Assembly (NCBI GenBank): GCA_963995525.1
Contig: OZ023214.1
Coordinates: 57,055,823-57,119,822, forward strand
Origin: Escarpia spicata
Taxonomy: Eukaryota; Annelida; Polychaeta; Sabellida; Siboglinidae
DNA: 64,000 nucleotides
Direction: 5' to 3'
Positions 10,831-23,569 of this stretch are shown piece by piece. The notes beneath the pieces were generated by a model that saw only the letters and a program-made list of their open reading frames with translations, made no database searches and was not told the origin of the DNA. The position numbers were made by a program, and so were the translations under genes. How positions within the stretch are numbered: position 1 is the first letter of the stretch; every line of letters starts with the position of its first letter.

Positions 10831-12620
10831 TCCAGTCAGCACCAGTTTGGGACGCATGATGCTTCAACAGAGCATGTTGTAGCATAAGGTGGGATTGTGC
10901 TTGTATGCCCTTAGAACTCCTTTAGAACGGAAATCGGAAGACATTGTGGATTACTGGAGGTACAGAAGGTGTTGTGACAAGTTGACAATCAAGAGTTCGC
11001 ACATTCAGCCAAAGACATTAATTCCGATATTTGCAGTAGCGCGCTGTCACAGCATGCTGGTGCACTAACAAGTGCATGAGTGGATGGGTGTACCAGCAAG
11101 TGCATGAGTGGATGGGTGTAAGCCACTTGAGACCAGAAGGTTAGAGATGAAAGATGAGCGACGGTTATCTTCTTCCCGTCATGACAGACCTGCCTCCAGT
11201 ACTCGATGCCCTGTTGCACGTAACCCAGTGTAACTGCTCCACAGATGGCAGCTCGGCAAGGTGCACATGCTGCACGAACAACACTGAGTGTTCCCTGCAC
11301 GTAGTCAATGCCGTGGCACAGGGTGCTCAAACTAAATCTAGAGTTACGTCAGTAATGAGGAGATGAACGATGAGTAGTCATGCATCGTGGATGGAGGGGA
11401 AAATCAAAACTCTTGGTAATATACTAGGGGTTTTAAGTCTTATATTTTAAGTTTTAATGACTTTATGACATTCAGGTGCTGGTTCTGGTTTAAAAAATAC
11501 ATTTAGTCGGAATTGGTGTGAATCTTTCAGTAATTAGCATAATATATTGTCACTTGTGATATTAATGAGTTCGTAATACAGCGACTTTACCTCAATTAAG
11601 TGTTTTGTGTGGAACGCAGTGGCATTGGACTCGAGATGGTCTTCAATTGAACAGGTCTGCCAGGGAGTAAAGGGTAGAGCGCTTCAAGCAGGCCAAAGGA
11701 CTGGGTACTGCGCTATATAAGAACTTACATTTCTCTACAGATTCATGTATGTACATGTTTTAACCTTACATCACGGAATTACTATATTTATTATATGATT
11801 ATTATGCGCAATGCTAAAATGCATTGTGTTATGCTACATATACGGTCAATGCTCATGACAGTAGCATATTTACATGGTAATGCAGATTATAACCATGCTA
11901 TATGGGATAGAAAAAGGCATTTTTCTTCAATTAAGCTTAATAGCTGGATTCATGTATTTATATGTTGACCTTATATCCAGTGTTCATTATAATTATTTTA
12001 AGCAATGTTCCCCTGTTAAATGCACTTCCGCTATGTTGCATGTACGATAGATGCTCACGAGAATAACATACCTATTATTATGCGGTGCATAATCACGTTA
12101 TATATGAGACGAATTGGACACGTAATTCCAGCTAGTCGTGCATATTTTGATACCAATAAGCATTTTAATTGAAAATTAAAATATTTGAATGTATATGTAT
12201 GTTGTTTTGTTCTCTGAATATAATATAAGATAAGATAATGCTTTATATATGTGCGTATTTACGAACACGCATTTGGATTTTCTGAGGAAACATTATCTTG
12301 CTCATTCTTTGTCTCGGAATCGCAGATGAAAAAGCTACTGAGGAGGCCCCAACATTTGTGTAATTTTGGCAATGTTCCCCAATCTTTAGAGCTGTATACT
12401 TTTGATATGTTATCTAGGATATATGTCTACGTTCAAAACTGCAATAATTGTTTCTGTTGCAATTTCTTCCAATATGACCCATTTTGACCATAAACTTCCT
12501 CGACTGAGTGAGTCAGCACCACTGGCGTATTGACCTACCGAAACGTGTACTTCTCAGTTGCAATGCCACACGAAGATATCACTTGCTTTCTAATTGTCTA
12601 ATTTTTGACTTATAGAAGGC
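10831..12620. other. No recognised gene
   Basis: The only open frames are short and resemble nothing I know (for example 10989-11330 minus and 11154-11366 plus, mutual shadows). From 11.4 kb on the sequence is AT-rich. A dispersed-repeat tail at 11635-11735 is annotated separately. The 12.2-12.5 kb open frame looks accidental. Confidence 0.7.
11635..11735 (+). repeat. Dispersed retroelement 3' tail
   Basis: Contains GAACAGGTCTGCCAGGG, then AGAGCGCTTCAAGCAG, then ACTGCGCTATATAAGAACTT. A similar block occurs at 43885-43975 in the CDK11 intron. The AGCGCTT...GCGCTATATAA arrangement resembles the conserved 3' tails of L2/CR1-type LINEs and their SINEs. No coding part is attached. Confidence 0.6.
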
Positions 12621-12813
12621 ACATACAGATGTCATCGTGGGATTAAAATATAGGTTTGTCTGGGGGTACTGATTTCAAATATGTCAACAAAGGTCAAATT
12701 CAAAATATCTGAATAAATTGAAATCGCTGTCCACACACTTTTATTTCGGCACCAACATTACTGTTCTAGGTGGCGTAAATAATAAGATATATATACATAT
12801 ATATATATAAATT

Positions 12814-12845
<32 letters not shown>

Positions 12846-12846
<1 letters not shown>

Positions 12847-13105
12847 TGAGTACTGCGTCATATGCAGCCGTCATCCTGAGATTAAAATATAGGTTTTCGG
12901 GGGTACCGATTTCAAATATTTTGCCTCTGACTTTGTACGACATTCACATTCGTCATTTTTAAAGATGGCGGCCATCGACACTGTTCTCCATATATATATA
13001 TATATGTATGGAGAACAGTGTCGATGTTAAAATATTTGAAATCGGTACCCCCGAAAACCTATATTTTAATCTCAGGATAACGGCTACATATGACGCAGTA
13101 CTCAA
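12846..13105. mobile_element. Foldback element with nested palindromes
   Basis: The outer arms, about 12846-12922 and 13029-13105, are near-perfect reverse complements of roughly 75 bases (the arms contain ATTAAAATATAGGTTTTCGG and its complement). The spacer holds a second perfect palindrome: 19-base arms CATCGACACTGTTCTCCAT at 12973-12991 and 13008-13026 around a TA-rich loop. A diverged third copy of the outer arm starts at about 12640. There is no coding capacity. It is probably a foldback or MITE-type non-autonomous element. Confidence 0.75.
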
Positions 13106-13140
13106 GATATGAGGATTATTAGTTTTTAAAAATTGGCCAA

Positions 13141-13173
13141 GTGGCCCTGAAGTCCTTTGGACTTCAGGGCCAC
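13141..13173. repeat. Perfect 15-bp stem hairpin
   Basis: GTGGCCCTGAAGTCC at 13141-13155 and its exact reverse complement at 13159-13173 flank a TTT loop. It lies between the foldback element and the dispersed repeat that starts at about 13188. It may be the terminal hairpin of a mobile element. It is not followed by a convincing T run for an RNA terminator. Confidence 0.85.
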
Positions 13174-13187
13174 ATACGTCTACATTT

Positions 13188-15387
13188 GACCCCGGCTGAC
13201 CAAATGAGTGATAAGTCGGAAAAGTGTAACATTGTTTTCTTACATCCTTGTAAAGGTTTGGTAGGGTGTTTTACACAGTTTCAAAAATTATGACTGCTAC
13301 AAAAATTGGCGAAGTTATGGAGCATTGAACATGGTAAGGGTCAAAAAGTGAAAATGAAGAAAACGGCTGTTGAAGTTTTACATTATATATGCAAATGGAT
13401 TGCATGGAAATATTACATGCACAACATTCAAATGTGGCACACAGTATGTAATATGTATGTTATGTTGCAATGATACACTGGAAGTACAAATGTGCTGCTA
13501 CAAAGACTTATCAAGTTATGCCAGATTATGTCTTTGTGTGTAAAACTAAGAGGGCAGATTATTTGAGAGCAAAAGGTAGACTCACTGTTTGACACAGTTT
13601 AAAACCTACAGGCAACTGTCCAGTTTAACAGGGGTCTAGCGGCTTAATGCTGTATGTTGACACAAGCTACTGTCAGTGACAAATTACAGATTAGTCACAG
13701 TTTCCATCAAACAATAGCAGACAGAGAATCTTAGCTCCACAGCTGGGTGTAATACACAACCAGAGCCACCACTGATTCATGGTCAAGTAGATTAGCTCAA
13801 TGCACCAACTAAGACAATACACAACACTGTGAGTGAGTGTCCAGAGTGAGGCCTAAGCAGTGTCCTCATTGCTGAATAGATCAATTAAACCTGCCAAGTG
13901 GGTGACATTCTGCACAAGTGTTCATTAATCCTTAGTGATTGTTCAGAACACCAGACTGACCACATACCTAAACAAAGCGAATGTAATAGGTGAAGAACAG
14001 GCAGTGTTCAGATAGGGGTATTGGTTGACTTGTATTTGTCTCGACGCAAAAGGCTTTATTGTGCCTTCATCGATTATAAGAAAGCATTTGATTTAGTAGA
14101 CCGGTCCTCACTGTGGTCTAACATAATTTCATGCATTATTAATGGTACTGTGTTGAAAGTTGTGTACAACATGTAAAAAAATGCTAAATCATGTATAAAT
14201 CAGGGCCAGGCTGTGTCAGCCTTCTTCTCATGTGATGTAGAGGTATGGCAAGGAGAAAAATTGTGTCCTTTGTTATTTGCTATTTACCTGAATAATTTTG
14301 AACACTGTTAGTCACAATTATAATGGACTTGACATGGCAGCAGGTGAAATTTACAACAACCTTAGGGATGATGATGTAGAAAATGTATGTTCTACTATAT
14401 GCTGATGACACTAGAATGATTCAATCAAATACAGATTTCTTGCTTGTGTATAGCGGAACTATGTCAACTCTTCTAATGGTTGACATTTGGTTGTTTCAGG
14501 TGTCAACTATATTGTGAATCTGTAATTATTAGTCTATATTGATACAATTGATTTACACAGTTTACACGAAGCATGGCAAGCATAAACAGAACAGTAGAGT
14601 GCATTTTATATACAAATTCTATATTTGTCCAGAATATTAATTTTCTATGTTTGTCACCTACAGGTTTAACCAATTTAACCAATAGACACCACAGTCACAC
14701 CATTTTATAATAATTAAATGAACATCAAAATAAACACAACTTGCAATTATAGAAAATCAGTAGTTTTGAAGATACAGTTTAAAAGGTTTAGGCAACTGTT
14801 CAGTCTAACAGGGGTCAAGTGTGTCTACTCTGCCTGGGCCCTGTGACCAATTAATGATTAGTCAAGGTCTCAATGGAACAATAGCACTAGGCTGCAGAGT
14901 TTAGTCATGCTGCTGGCTTTCTGGCACAATAAACAAAATCTACTGTTTGGGTGGTCTTAAGGGCCCTTCTCAAAACCACATCACTAGATAATGTAAAACT
15001 TTTGCACTTTGGGGGCCCCTTAGGTGCCCTTAGAATGATTCAATCAAATACAGATTTCTTGTATATAGTGGCAGCACCCTAAGATACATCAATGCAAAAT
15101 AAAATTTAAAAAGTTGCGGAACAGTTTTTTGAAAAAATAGGCAAAATGTTAAATTTTTACCAGTTTTGGGGTCTTTGGAGGCCCCCAGGGAGCCTTTAAA
15201 ATGATTCAATCAAATACAAATTTCTCATGCATAGTGGCAGTGCCCTAAGTTATGTTTATGCAAAATTAGAGAAAAGGTTGCTGAACGGTTTCTGAGATAC
15301 GGCAGCTAATGGCAGACGGCGGACGTCGGACGGCGGACGCAGAGTGATGGCAATAGTCCCTTGGACATTCGACCAAAGGACTAAAAA
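13188..15387 (+). mobile_element. Dispersed repeat with LINE reverse-transcriptase remnants, copy 1
   Basis: The start (GACCCCGGCTGACCAAATGA) and end (GCAGAGTGATGGCAATAGTC plus a hairpin at 15355-15382) match the copy at 49292-51985. Inside are RT pieces: YCAFIDYKKAFDLVDRSSLW at about 14060-14120 (palm motif A), then LLFAIYLN around 14270 and [12 protein letters not shown] at about 14385-14420 (motif C), broken by stops. Two stretches, around 14.95-15.30 kb, are near-duplicates containing AATGATTCAATCAAATACA. It is a decayed non-autonomous or composite retroelement. Confidence 0.7.
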
Positions 15388-15673
15388 TGGATGCCAATGG
15401 CGTCCAGGGCAAATGCAAAGAAGGCCCGGGGACTAAATATTTCTTGTCTTGGTGATTACTAATGATGTCCCCAATTTCATGCTTTTTTCAAAAGGTGCAT
15501 GATTTGTTAGTTATCTGCCGCACTATTAATTGATATTTTGAGTTTAAGGGTCGAGGAAACAAATGGGACGATGCGTACATGCATCGATAGACGCCAGGGT
15601 TAGTGTCCTACTACAACTACCCCTGACTGGCGGGGATGACTCATAGATTTCAGGGCGGATAAATGAAGAGCGC
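15388..15673. other. No recognised gene
   Basis: Unique-looking sequence between the dispersed repeat and the 61-bp satellite. The small minus-strand open frame reaching 15741 runs into the satellite and is not supported. Confidence 0.7.
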
Positions 15674-18600
15674 TGCGCACAGAAGTCTAACATGGCTTTG
15701 TTGTGGTGTAATGTCCAATCAATAACATTCAGCCTGCACACGGAAGTCTAACATGGCCTTGTTATGCCTTATGGTGTAATGTCCAATCAATAACATTCAG
15801 CCTGCACACGGAAGTCTAACATGGCCTTGTTATGGTGTAATGTCCAAACAATAACATTCAGCCTGCACACATAAGTCTAACATGGCCTTTTTGTGGTGTA
15901 ATATCCAATCAATAACATTCAGCCTGCACACATAAGTCTAACATGGCCTTGTCATGGTGCAATGTTCAATCAGTACCATTCAGCCTGCACACAGAAGTCT
16001 AACATGGCCTTGTTATGGTGTAATGTTCAATCAATAACATTCAGCCTGCACACAGAAGTCTAACATGGCCTTGTTATGGTGTAATGTCCAATCAATAACA
16101 TTCAGCCTGCACACAGAAGTCTAACATGGCCTTGTTATGGTGTAATATCCAATCAATAACATTCAGCCTGCACACGGAAGTCTAACATGGCCTTGTTATG
16201 GTGTAATGTCCAATCAATAACATGCAGCCTGCACACAGAAGTCTAACATGGCCTTTTTGTGGTGCAATGTCCAATCAATAACATTCAGTATGCACACATA
16301 AGTCTAACATGGCCTTGTTATGGTGTAATGTTCAATCAATAACATGCAGCCTGCACACAGAAGTCTAACATGGCCTTTTTGTGGTGCAATGTCCAATCAA
16401 TAACATTCAGTATGCACACATAAGTCTAACACGGCCTTGTTATGGTGTAATATCCAATCAATAACATTCAGCCTGCACACATAAGTCTAACATGGCCTTG
16501 TTGTGGTGTAATGTCCAATCAATAACATTCAGCCTGCACACAGAAGTCTAACATGGCCTTGTTATGGTGTAATGTTCAATCAGTAACATGCAGCCTGCAC
16601 ACAGAAGTCTAACATGGCCTTGTTGTGGTGTAATGTCCAATCAATAACATTCAGTCTGCACACAGAAGTCTAACATGGCCTTGTTATGGTGTAATATCCA
16701 ATCAATAACATTCAGCCTGCACACATAAGTCTAACATGGCCTTGTTGTGGTGTAATGTCCAATCAATAACATTCAGCCTGCACACGGAAGTCTAACATGG
16801 CCTTGTTATGATGTAATGTCCAATCAATAACATGCAGCCTGCACACGTAAGTCTAACATGGCCTTGTTATGGTGTAATGTCCAATCAATAACATGCAGCC
16901 TGCACACAGAAGTCTAACATGGCCTTTTTGTGGTGTAATGTCCAATCAATAACATTCAGTCTGCACACAGAAGTCTAATATGGCCTTGTCATGGTGTATT
17001 GTTCAATCAATAACATTCAGCCTGCACACAGAAGTCTAACATGGCCTTGTCATAGTGTAATATCCAATCAATAACATTCAGCCTGCACACATAAGTCTAA
17101 CATGGCCTTGTTGTGGTGTAATGTCCAATCAATAACATTCAGCCTGCACACGGAAGTCTAACATGGCCTTGTTATGGTGTAATGTCCAATCAATAACATG
17201 CAGCCTGCACACGGAAGTCTAACATGGCCTTGTTATGGTGTAATGTCCAATCAATAACATGCAGCCTGCACACAGAAGTCTAACATGGCCTTTTTGTGGT
17301 GCAATGTCCAATCAATAACATTCAGCCTGCACACATAAGTCTAACATGGCCTTGTTATGGTGTAATGTTCAATCAATAACATGCAGCCTGCACACATAAG
17401 TCTAACATGGCCTTTTTGTGGTGCAATGTCCAATCAATAACATGCAGCCTGCACACATAAGTCTAACATGGCCTTGTTATGGTGTAATGTTCAATCAATA
17501 ACATGCAGCCTGCACACAGAAGTCTAACATGGCCTTTTTGTGGTGCAATGTCCAATCAATAACATTCAGCCTGCACACATAAGTCTAACACGGCCTTGTT
17601 ATGGTGTAATATCCAATCAATAACATTCAGCCTGCACACATAAGTCTAACATGGCCTTGTTGTGGTGTAATGTCCAATCAATAACATTCAGCCTGCACAC
17701 AGAAGTCTAACATGGCCTTGTTATGGTGTAATGTTCAATCAGTAACATGCAGCCTGCACACAGAAGTCTAACATGGCCTTGTTGTGGTGTAATGTCCAAT
17801 CAATAACATTCAGTCTGCACACAGAAGTCTAACATGGCCTTGTTATGGTGTAATATCCAATCAATAACATTCAGCCTGCACACATAAGTCTAACATGGCC
17901 TTGTTGTGGTGTAATGTCCAATCAATAACATTCAGCCTGCACACGGAAGTCTAACATGGCCTTGTTATGATGTAATGTCCAATCAATAACATGCAGCCTG
18001 CACACGTAAGTCTAACATGGCCTTGTTATGGTGTAATGTCCAATCAATAACATGCAGCCTGCACACAGAAGTCTAACATGGCCTTTTTGTGGTGTAATGT
18101 CCAATCAATAACATTCAGCCTGCACACATAAGTCTAACATGGCCTTGTTGTGGTGTAATGTCCAATCAATAACATTCAGCCTGCACACGGAAGTCTAACA
18201 TGGCCTTGTTATGGTGTAATGTCCAATCAATAACATGCAGCCTGCACACGGAAGTCTAACATGGCCTTGTTATGGTGTAATGTCCAATCAATAACATGCA
18301 GCCTGCACACAGAAGTCTAACATGGCCTTTTTGTGGTGTAATGTCCAATCAATAACATTCAGTCTGCACACAGAAGTCTAACATGGCCTTGTTATGGTGT
18401 AATGTTCAATGAATAAAATTCAGCCTGCACACAGAAGTGTAACATGGCCTTGTTATGGTGTAATGTTCAACCAATAACATTCAACCTGCACACGGAAGTC
18501 TAACATGGCCTTGTCATGGTGTAATGTTCAATCAATAACTTTCAGCCTGCACACGGAAGTCTAACATGGCCTTGTCATGGTGTAGTGTTCGATCAATAAC

Positions 18601-18955
18601 ATTCAGCCTGCACACAGAAGTGTAACATGGCCTTGTTATGGTGTAATGTCCAATCAATAACATTCAGCCTGCACACAGAAGTCTAACATGGCCTTGTTAT
18701 GGTGTAATGTCCAATCAATAACATTCAGCCTGCACACAGAAGTCTAATATGGCCTTGTCATGGTGTAATGTTCAATCAGTAACATTCAGCCTGCACACAG
18801 TAGTCTAACATGGCCTTGTCATAGTGTAAAGTTCAATCAATAACATTCAGCCTGCACACAGAAGTCTAACATGGCCTTGTTATGGTGTAATGTCAAATCA
18901 ATAACATTCAGCCTGCACACAGAAGTCTAACATGGCCTTGTCATGGAGTAGGATT
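15674..18955. repeat. 61-bp satellite with 19-unit higher-order repeat
   Basis: About 53 copies of a 61-bp unit (CATTCAGCCTGCACAC, AGAAGTCTAACATGGCC, TTGTTATGGTGTAATGTCC, AATCAATAA). Diagnostic variants recur exactly 1159 bases (19 units) apart. CACACGTAAG occurs at 16841 and 18000, and the ACGGCC variant at 16431 and 17590. The array therefore contains a recent block duplication. There are no long open frames. Confidence 0.95.
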
Positions 18956-19273
18956 CTCGAAAACCTAAAGGTTTTCTTGGTCATTTGTCATATGGGGTTT
19001 ACGCTGCAGATGGTCATCTCGTTAAGCTCAAATAATGTATATATCTGTTTGAATCTACCGTCAGCATCAAATCATAAATCAATATCGTGATTTTAATTGT
19101 AGCGTCACCTGAACGGAATGTAACGCGGTGAATCTGGTTGACAGTAACATTCGATACTACGCACCACACGCAAAGGACGTACCCCACGTCATTGTCATAC
19201 CTTTGTGTTAGCGTTACGTCGACAATAAAACTATTGCTTACTTGAGGAGCACACTAGATATTCTATGTATAGT
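18956..19273. other. No recognised feature
   Basis: Unique-looking sequence with no supported coding region. Confidence 0.6.
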
Positions 19274-19468
19274 CAGGGGCGTATTTAGTGGGGATTGGTC
19301 CATGGCCCTTCTTTGGCTTCGGAAATATATTATTTAATAACCTATTGCTAAGGCGTCGTAACCCGGGGGCCTTGGATAGCGTCAAAGGGTTTGTAGTTGG
19401 ACGTTTTTTGGATAGCCTCAAGGGACCTTGACCCCCTCCCTCTTTCCGACATCCTAGATACACCACTG
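19274..19468. mobile_element. Short hAT-like TIR remnant
   Basis: The left end CAGGGGCGTATTTAG (from 19274) and the reverse complement of the right end (CAGTGGTGTATCTAG, ending at 19468) match at 12 of 15 positions. Such CAGGGGCGTA ends are common in hAT-type non-autonomous elements. No clear 8-bp target duplication is visible, so it is old or mis-delimited. Confidence 0.45.
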
Positions 19469-19565
19469 TGTGCGGCCTACCCATGCGGCAGTTACGTTAA
19501 GTACAGTTACCAGTTTCGTTCGGAATCAATATTGCACATGTACAATTTATACATGTATGTATATC

Positions 19566-22500
19566 ATGGAGTAGGTGCAGTGCCGGAGTAGGTGCAGTGC
19601 CGGAGTAGGTGCAGTGCAGGAGTAGGTGCAGTGCAGGAGTAGGTGCAGTGCAGGAGTAGGTGCAGTGCAGGAGTAGGTGCAGTGCCGGAGTAGGTGCAGT
19701 GCCGGAGTAGGTGCAGTGCCGGAGTAGGTGCAGTGCAGGAGTAGGTGCAGTGCTGGAGTAGGTGCAGTGCTGTAGTAGGTGCAGTGCTGGAGTAGGTGCA
19801 GTGCTGGAGTAGGTGCAGTGCAGGAGTAGGTGCAGTGCAGGAGTAGGTGCAGTGCAGGAGTAGGTGCAGTGCAGGAGTAGGTGCAGTGCAGGAGTAGGTG
19901 CAGTGATGGAGTAGGTGCAGTGATGGAGTAGGTGCAGTGCTGGAGTAGGTGCAGTGCTGTAGTAGGTGCAGTGCTGGAGTAGGTGCAGTGCTGGAGTAGG
20001 TGCAGTGCTGGAGTAGGTGCAGTGCAGGAGTAGGTGCAGTGCTGGAGTAGGTACAGTGCTGGAGTAGGTGCAGTGATGGAGTAGGTGCAGTGCTGTAGTA
20101 GGTGCAGTGCTGGAGTAGGTGCAGTGCAGGAGTAGGTGCAGTGCAGGAGTAGGTGCAGTGATGGAGTAGGTGCAGTGATGGAGTAGTTGCAGTGATGGAG
20201 TAGGTGCAGTGCTGGAGTAGGTGCAGTGCTGGAGTAGGTGCAGTGCTGTAGTAGGTGCAGTGATGGAGTAGGTGCAGTGCTGTAGTAGGTGCAGTGCTGG
20301 AGTAGGTGCAGTGCTGGAGTAGGTGCAGTGCTGTAGTAGGTGCAGTGATGGAGTAGGTGCAGTGCTGTAGTAGGTGCAGTGCTGGAGTAGGTGCAGTGCT
20401 GGAGTAGGTGCAGTGATGGAGTAGGTGCAGTGCTGGAGTAGGTGCAGTGCTGGAGTAGGTGCAGTGCTGTAGTAGGTGCAGTGCAGGAGTAGGTGCAGTG
20501 CAGGAGTAGGTGCAGTGATGGAGTAGGTGCAGTGATGGAGTAGGTGCAGTGCTGGAGTAGGTGCAGTGCTGGAGTAGGTGCAGTGATGGAGTAGGTGCAG
20601 TGCTGTAGTAGGTGCAGTGATGGAGTAGGTGCAGTGCTGGAGTAGGTGCAGTGCTGGAGTAGGTGCAGTGATGGAGTAGATGCAGTGCTGTAGTAGGTGC
20701 AGTGCTGGAGTAGGTGCAGTGCAGGAGTAGGTGCAGTGCTGGAGTAAGTGCAGTGATGGAGTAGGTGCAGTGCTGGAGTAGGAGCAGTGCTGGAGTAGGT
20801 GCAGTGATGGAGTAGGTGCAGTGCTGTAGTAGGTGCAGTGATGGAGTAGGTGCAGTGCTGGAGTAGGTGCAGTGCTGGAGTAGGTGCAGTGATGGAGTAG
20901 GTGCAGTGCTGGAGTAGGTGCAGTGATGGAGTAGGTGTAGTGCTGTAGTAGGTGCAGTGATGGAGTAGGTGCAGTGCTGTAGTAGGTGCAGTGATGGAGT
21001 AGGTGCAGTGATGGAGTAGGTGCAGTGATGGAGTAGGTGCAGTGATGGAGTAGGTGCAGTGCTGGAGTAGGTGCAGTGCTGGAGTAGGTGCAGTGATGGA
21101 GTAGGTGCAGTGCTGTAGTAGGTGCAGTGATGGAGTAGGTGCAGTGCTGGAGTAGGTGCAGTGCTGGAGTAGGTGCAGTGATGGAGTAGGTGCAGTGCTG
21201 TAGTAGGTGCAGTGCTGGAGTAGGTGCAGTGCAGGAGTAGGTGCAGTGATGGAGTAGGTGCAGTGCTGGAGTAGGTGCAGTGCTAGAGTAGGTGCAGTGC
21301 TGTAGTAGGTGCAGTGATGGAGTAGGTGCAGTGCTGTAGTAGGTGCAGTGCTGGAGTAGGTGCAGTGCTGTAGTAGGTACAGTGATGGAGTAGGTGCAGT
21401 GCTGTAGTAGGTGCAGTGATGGAGTAGGTGCAGTGCTGGAGTAGGTGCAGTGATGGAGTAGGTGCAGTGCTGTAGTAGGTGCAGTGCTGGAGTAGGTGCA
21501 GTGCAGGAGTAGGTGCAGTGCAGGAGTAGGTTCAGTGATGGAGTAGGTGCAGTGATGGAGTAGGTGCAGTGCTGGAGTAGGTGCAGTGCTGGAGTAGGTG
21601 CAGTGCTGTAGTAGGTGCAGTGATGGAGTAGGTGCAGTGCTGTAGTAGGTGCAGTGCTGTAGTAGGTGCAGTGCTGTAGTAGGTGCAGTGATGGAGTAGG
21701 TGCAGTGCTGTAGTAGGTGCAGTGATGGAGTAGATGCAGTGCTGGAGTAGGTGAAGTGCTGGAGTAGGTGCAGTGCTGGAGTAGGTGCAGTGCTGTAGTA
21801 GGTGCAGTGATGGAGTAGGTGCAGTGCTGTAGTAGGTGCAGTGCTGGAGTAGGTGCAGTGCAGGAGTAGGTGCAGTGCAGGAGTAGGTGCAGTGATGGAG
21901 TAGGTGCAGTGATGGAGTAGGTGCAGTGCAGGAGTAGGTGCAGTGCTGGAGTAGGTGCAGTGCTGTAGTAGGTGCAGTGCAGGAGTAGGTGCAGTGCAGG
22001 AGTAGGTGCAGTGCAGGAGTAGGTGCAGTGCAGGAGTAGGTGCAGTGATGGAGTAGGTGCAGTGCAGGAGTAGGTGCAGTGCAGGAGTAGGTGCAGTGCT
22101 GTAGTAGGTGCAGTGATGGAGTAGGTGCAGTGCAGGAGTAGGTGCAGTGCTGTAGTAGGTGCAGTGCTGGAGTAGGTGCAGTGCTGGAGTAGGTGCAGTG
22201 CTGTAGTAGGTGCAGTGCAGGAGTAGGTGCAGTGCAGTGCAGGAGTAGGTGCAGTGCAGGAGTAGGTGCAGTGCTGTAGTAGGTGCAGTGCAGGAGTAGG
22301 TGCAGTGCAGGAGTAGGTGCAGTGCTGTAGTAGGTGCAGTGCTGGAGTGGGTGCAGTGCTGGAGTGGGTGCAGTGCTGTAGTAGGTGCAGTGCAGGAGTA
22401 GGTGCAGTGCAGGAGTAGGTGCAGTGCAGGAGTAGGTGCAGTGATGGAGTAGGTGCAGTGCAGGAGTAGGTGCAGTGCAGGAGTAGGTGCAGTGCTGTAG

Positions 22501-23168
22501 TAGGTGCAGTGATGGAGTAGGTGCAGTGCAGGAGTAGGTGCAGTGCTGGAGTAGGTGCAGTGCTGGAGTAGGTGCAGTGCTGGAGTAGGTGCAGTGCTGG
22601 AGTAGGTGCAGTGCAGGAGTAGGTGCAGTGCTGGAGTAGGTGCAGTGCTGGAGTAGGTGCAGTGCTGGAGTAGGTGCAGTGCTGGAGTAGGTGCAGTGCT
22701 GTAGTAGGTGCAGTGCAGGAGTAGGTGCAGTGCAGGAGTAGGTGCAGTGCAGGAGTAGGTGCAGTGATGGAGTAGGTGCAGTGCAGGAGTAGGTGCAGTG
22801 CAGGAGTAGGTGCAGTGCTGTAGTAGGTGCAGTGATGGAGTAGGTGCAGTGCAGGAGTAGGTGCAGTGCTGGAGTAGGTGCAGTGCTGTAGTAGGTGCAG
22901 TGCTGGAGTAGGTGCAATGCTGGAGTAGGTGCAGTGCTGGAGTAGGTGCAGTGCTGGAGTAGGTGCAGTGCTGGAGTAGGTGCAGTGCAGGAGTAGGTGC
23001 AGTGCTGGAGTAGGTGCAGTGCTGTAGTAGGTGCAGTGCTGGAGTAGGTGCAGTGCTGGAGTAGGTGCAGTGCTGTAGTAGGTGCAGTGCTGGAGTAGGT
23101 GCAGTGCTGGAGTAGGTGCAGTGCTGGAGTAGGTGCAGTGCTGGAGTAGGAGCAGTGCTGGAGTAGGT
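19566..23168. repeat. 17-bp minisatellite, about 210 copies
   Basis: The unit is GGAGTAGGTGCAGTGCT, with recurrent variants at the end of the unit (GCAG, GATG, GCTG, GCTGT, GCCG). 17 is not a multiple of 3, so every frame cycles with a 51-base period. The 557-residue minus-strand open frame (LLQHCTYSSTAPTP pattern) is a by-product. One 6-base register slip is seen at about 22230. Confidence 0.97.
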
Positions 23169-23239
23169 TCTCGCTGGTCATCGGCACGGTTTCACAAGAG
23201 CACATCCCAAAAATGAAAGGTGTTGAAAGAGTTTTAATG

Positions 23240-23490
23240 TGTGTACAACATCGCCACTACCACCACCAAACCCACCGCAACTTACAACTATCACCACTAC
23301 CACCAAACAGCTTTTAATTATTGTACATCACAGTCACCACAACCACCACCACAGCAGCACTCACTACCGCCACAACCACCACCACAGCAGCACTCACTAC
23401 CGCCACAGCAACCACAACAATCACACCACCAACAGATCTACCACAGACCCGACTACCACCACAACCACCGCCCCCGCAATCATGAGCTAA
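23240..23490. repeat. CCA/CAA-rich low-complexity tract
   Basis: ACC/CCA/CAA simple sequence with a 33-base duplication around CACCACAGCAGCACTCACTA. Overlapping His/Pro/Gln/Thr-rich and Gly/Val-rich frames on both strands are composition artefacts. Confidence 0.85.
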
Positions 23491-23569
23491 TTGATTTATT
23501 AACTGCAAGTCAAACATTTAGCAAAGTGCAATGTATCGAACTGCCACTAAGGCCAGACAGGTCAATGTG

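Noticed and set aside
10989..11366. Overlapping Cys-rich frames on both strands
   Set aside because: Short, no recognisable family and no splice or promoter support; possibly old retroelement sequence.
21532..23205. 557-residue open frame on the minus strand
   Set aside because: It lies in the 17-bp minisatellite; the repeat lacks stops and gives a periodic LLQHCTYSSTAP text. No non-repeat coding sequence is attached.
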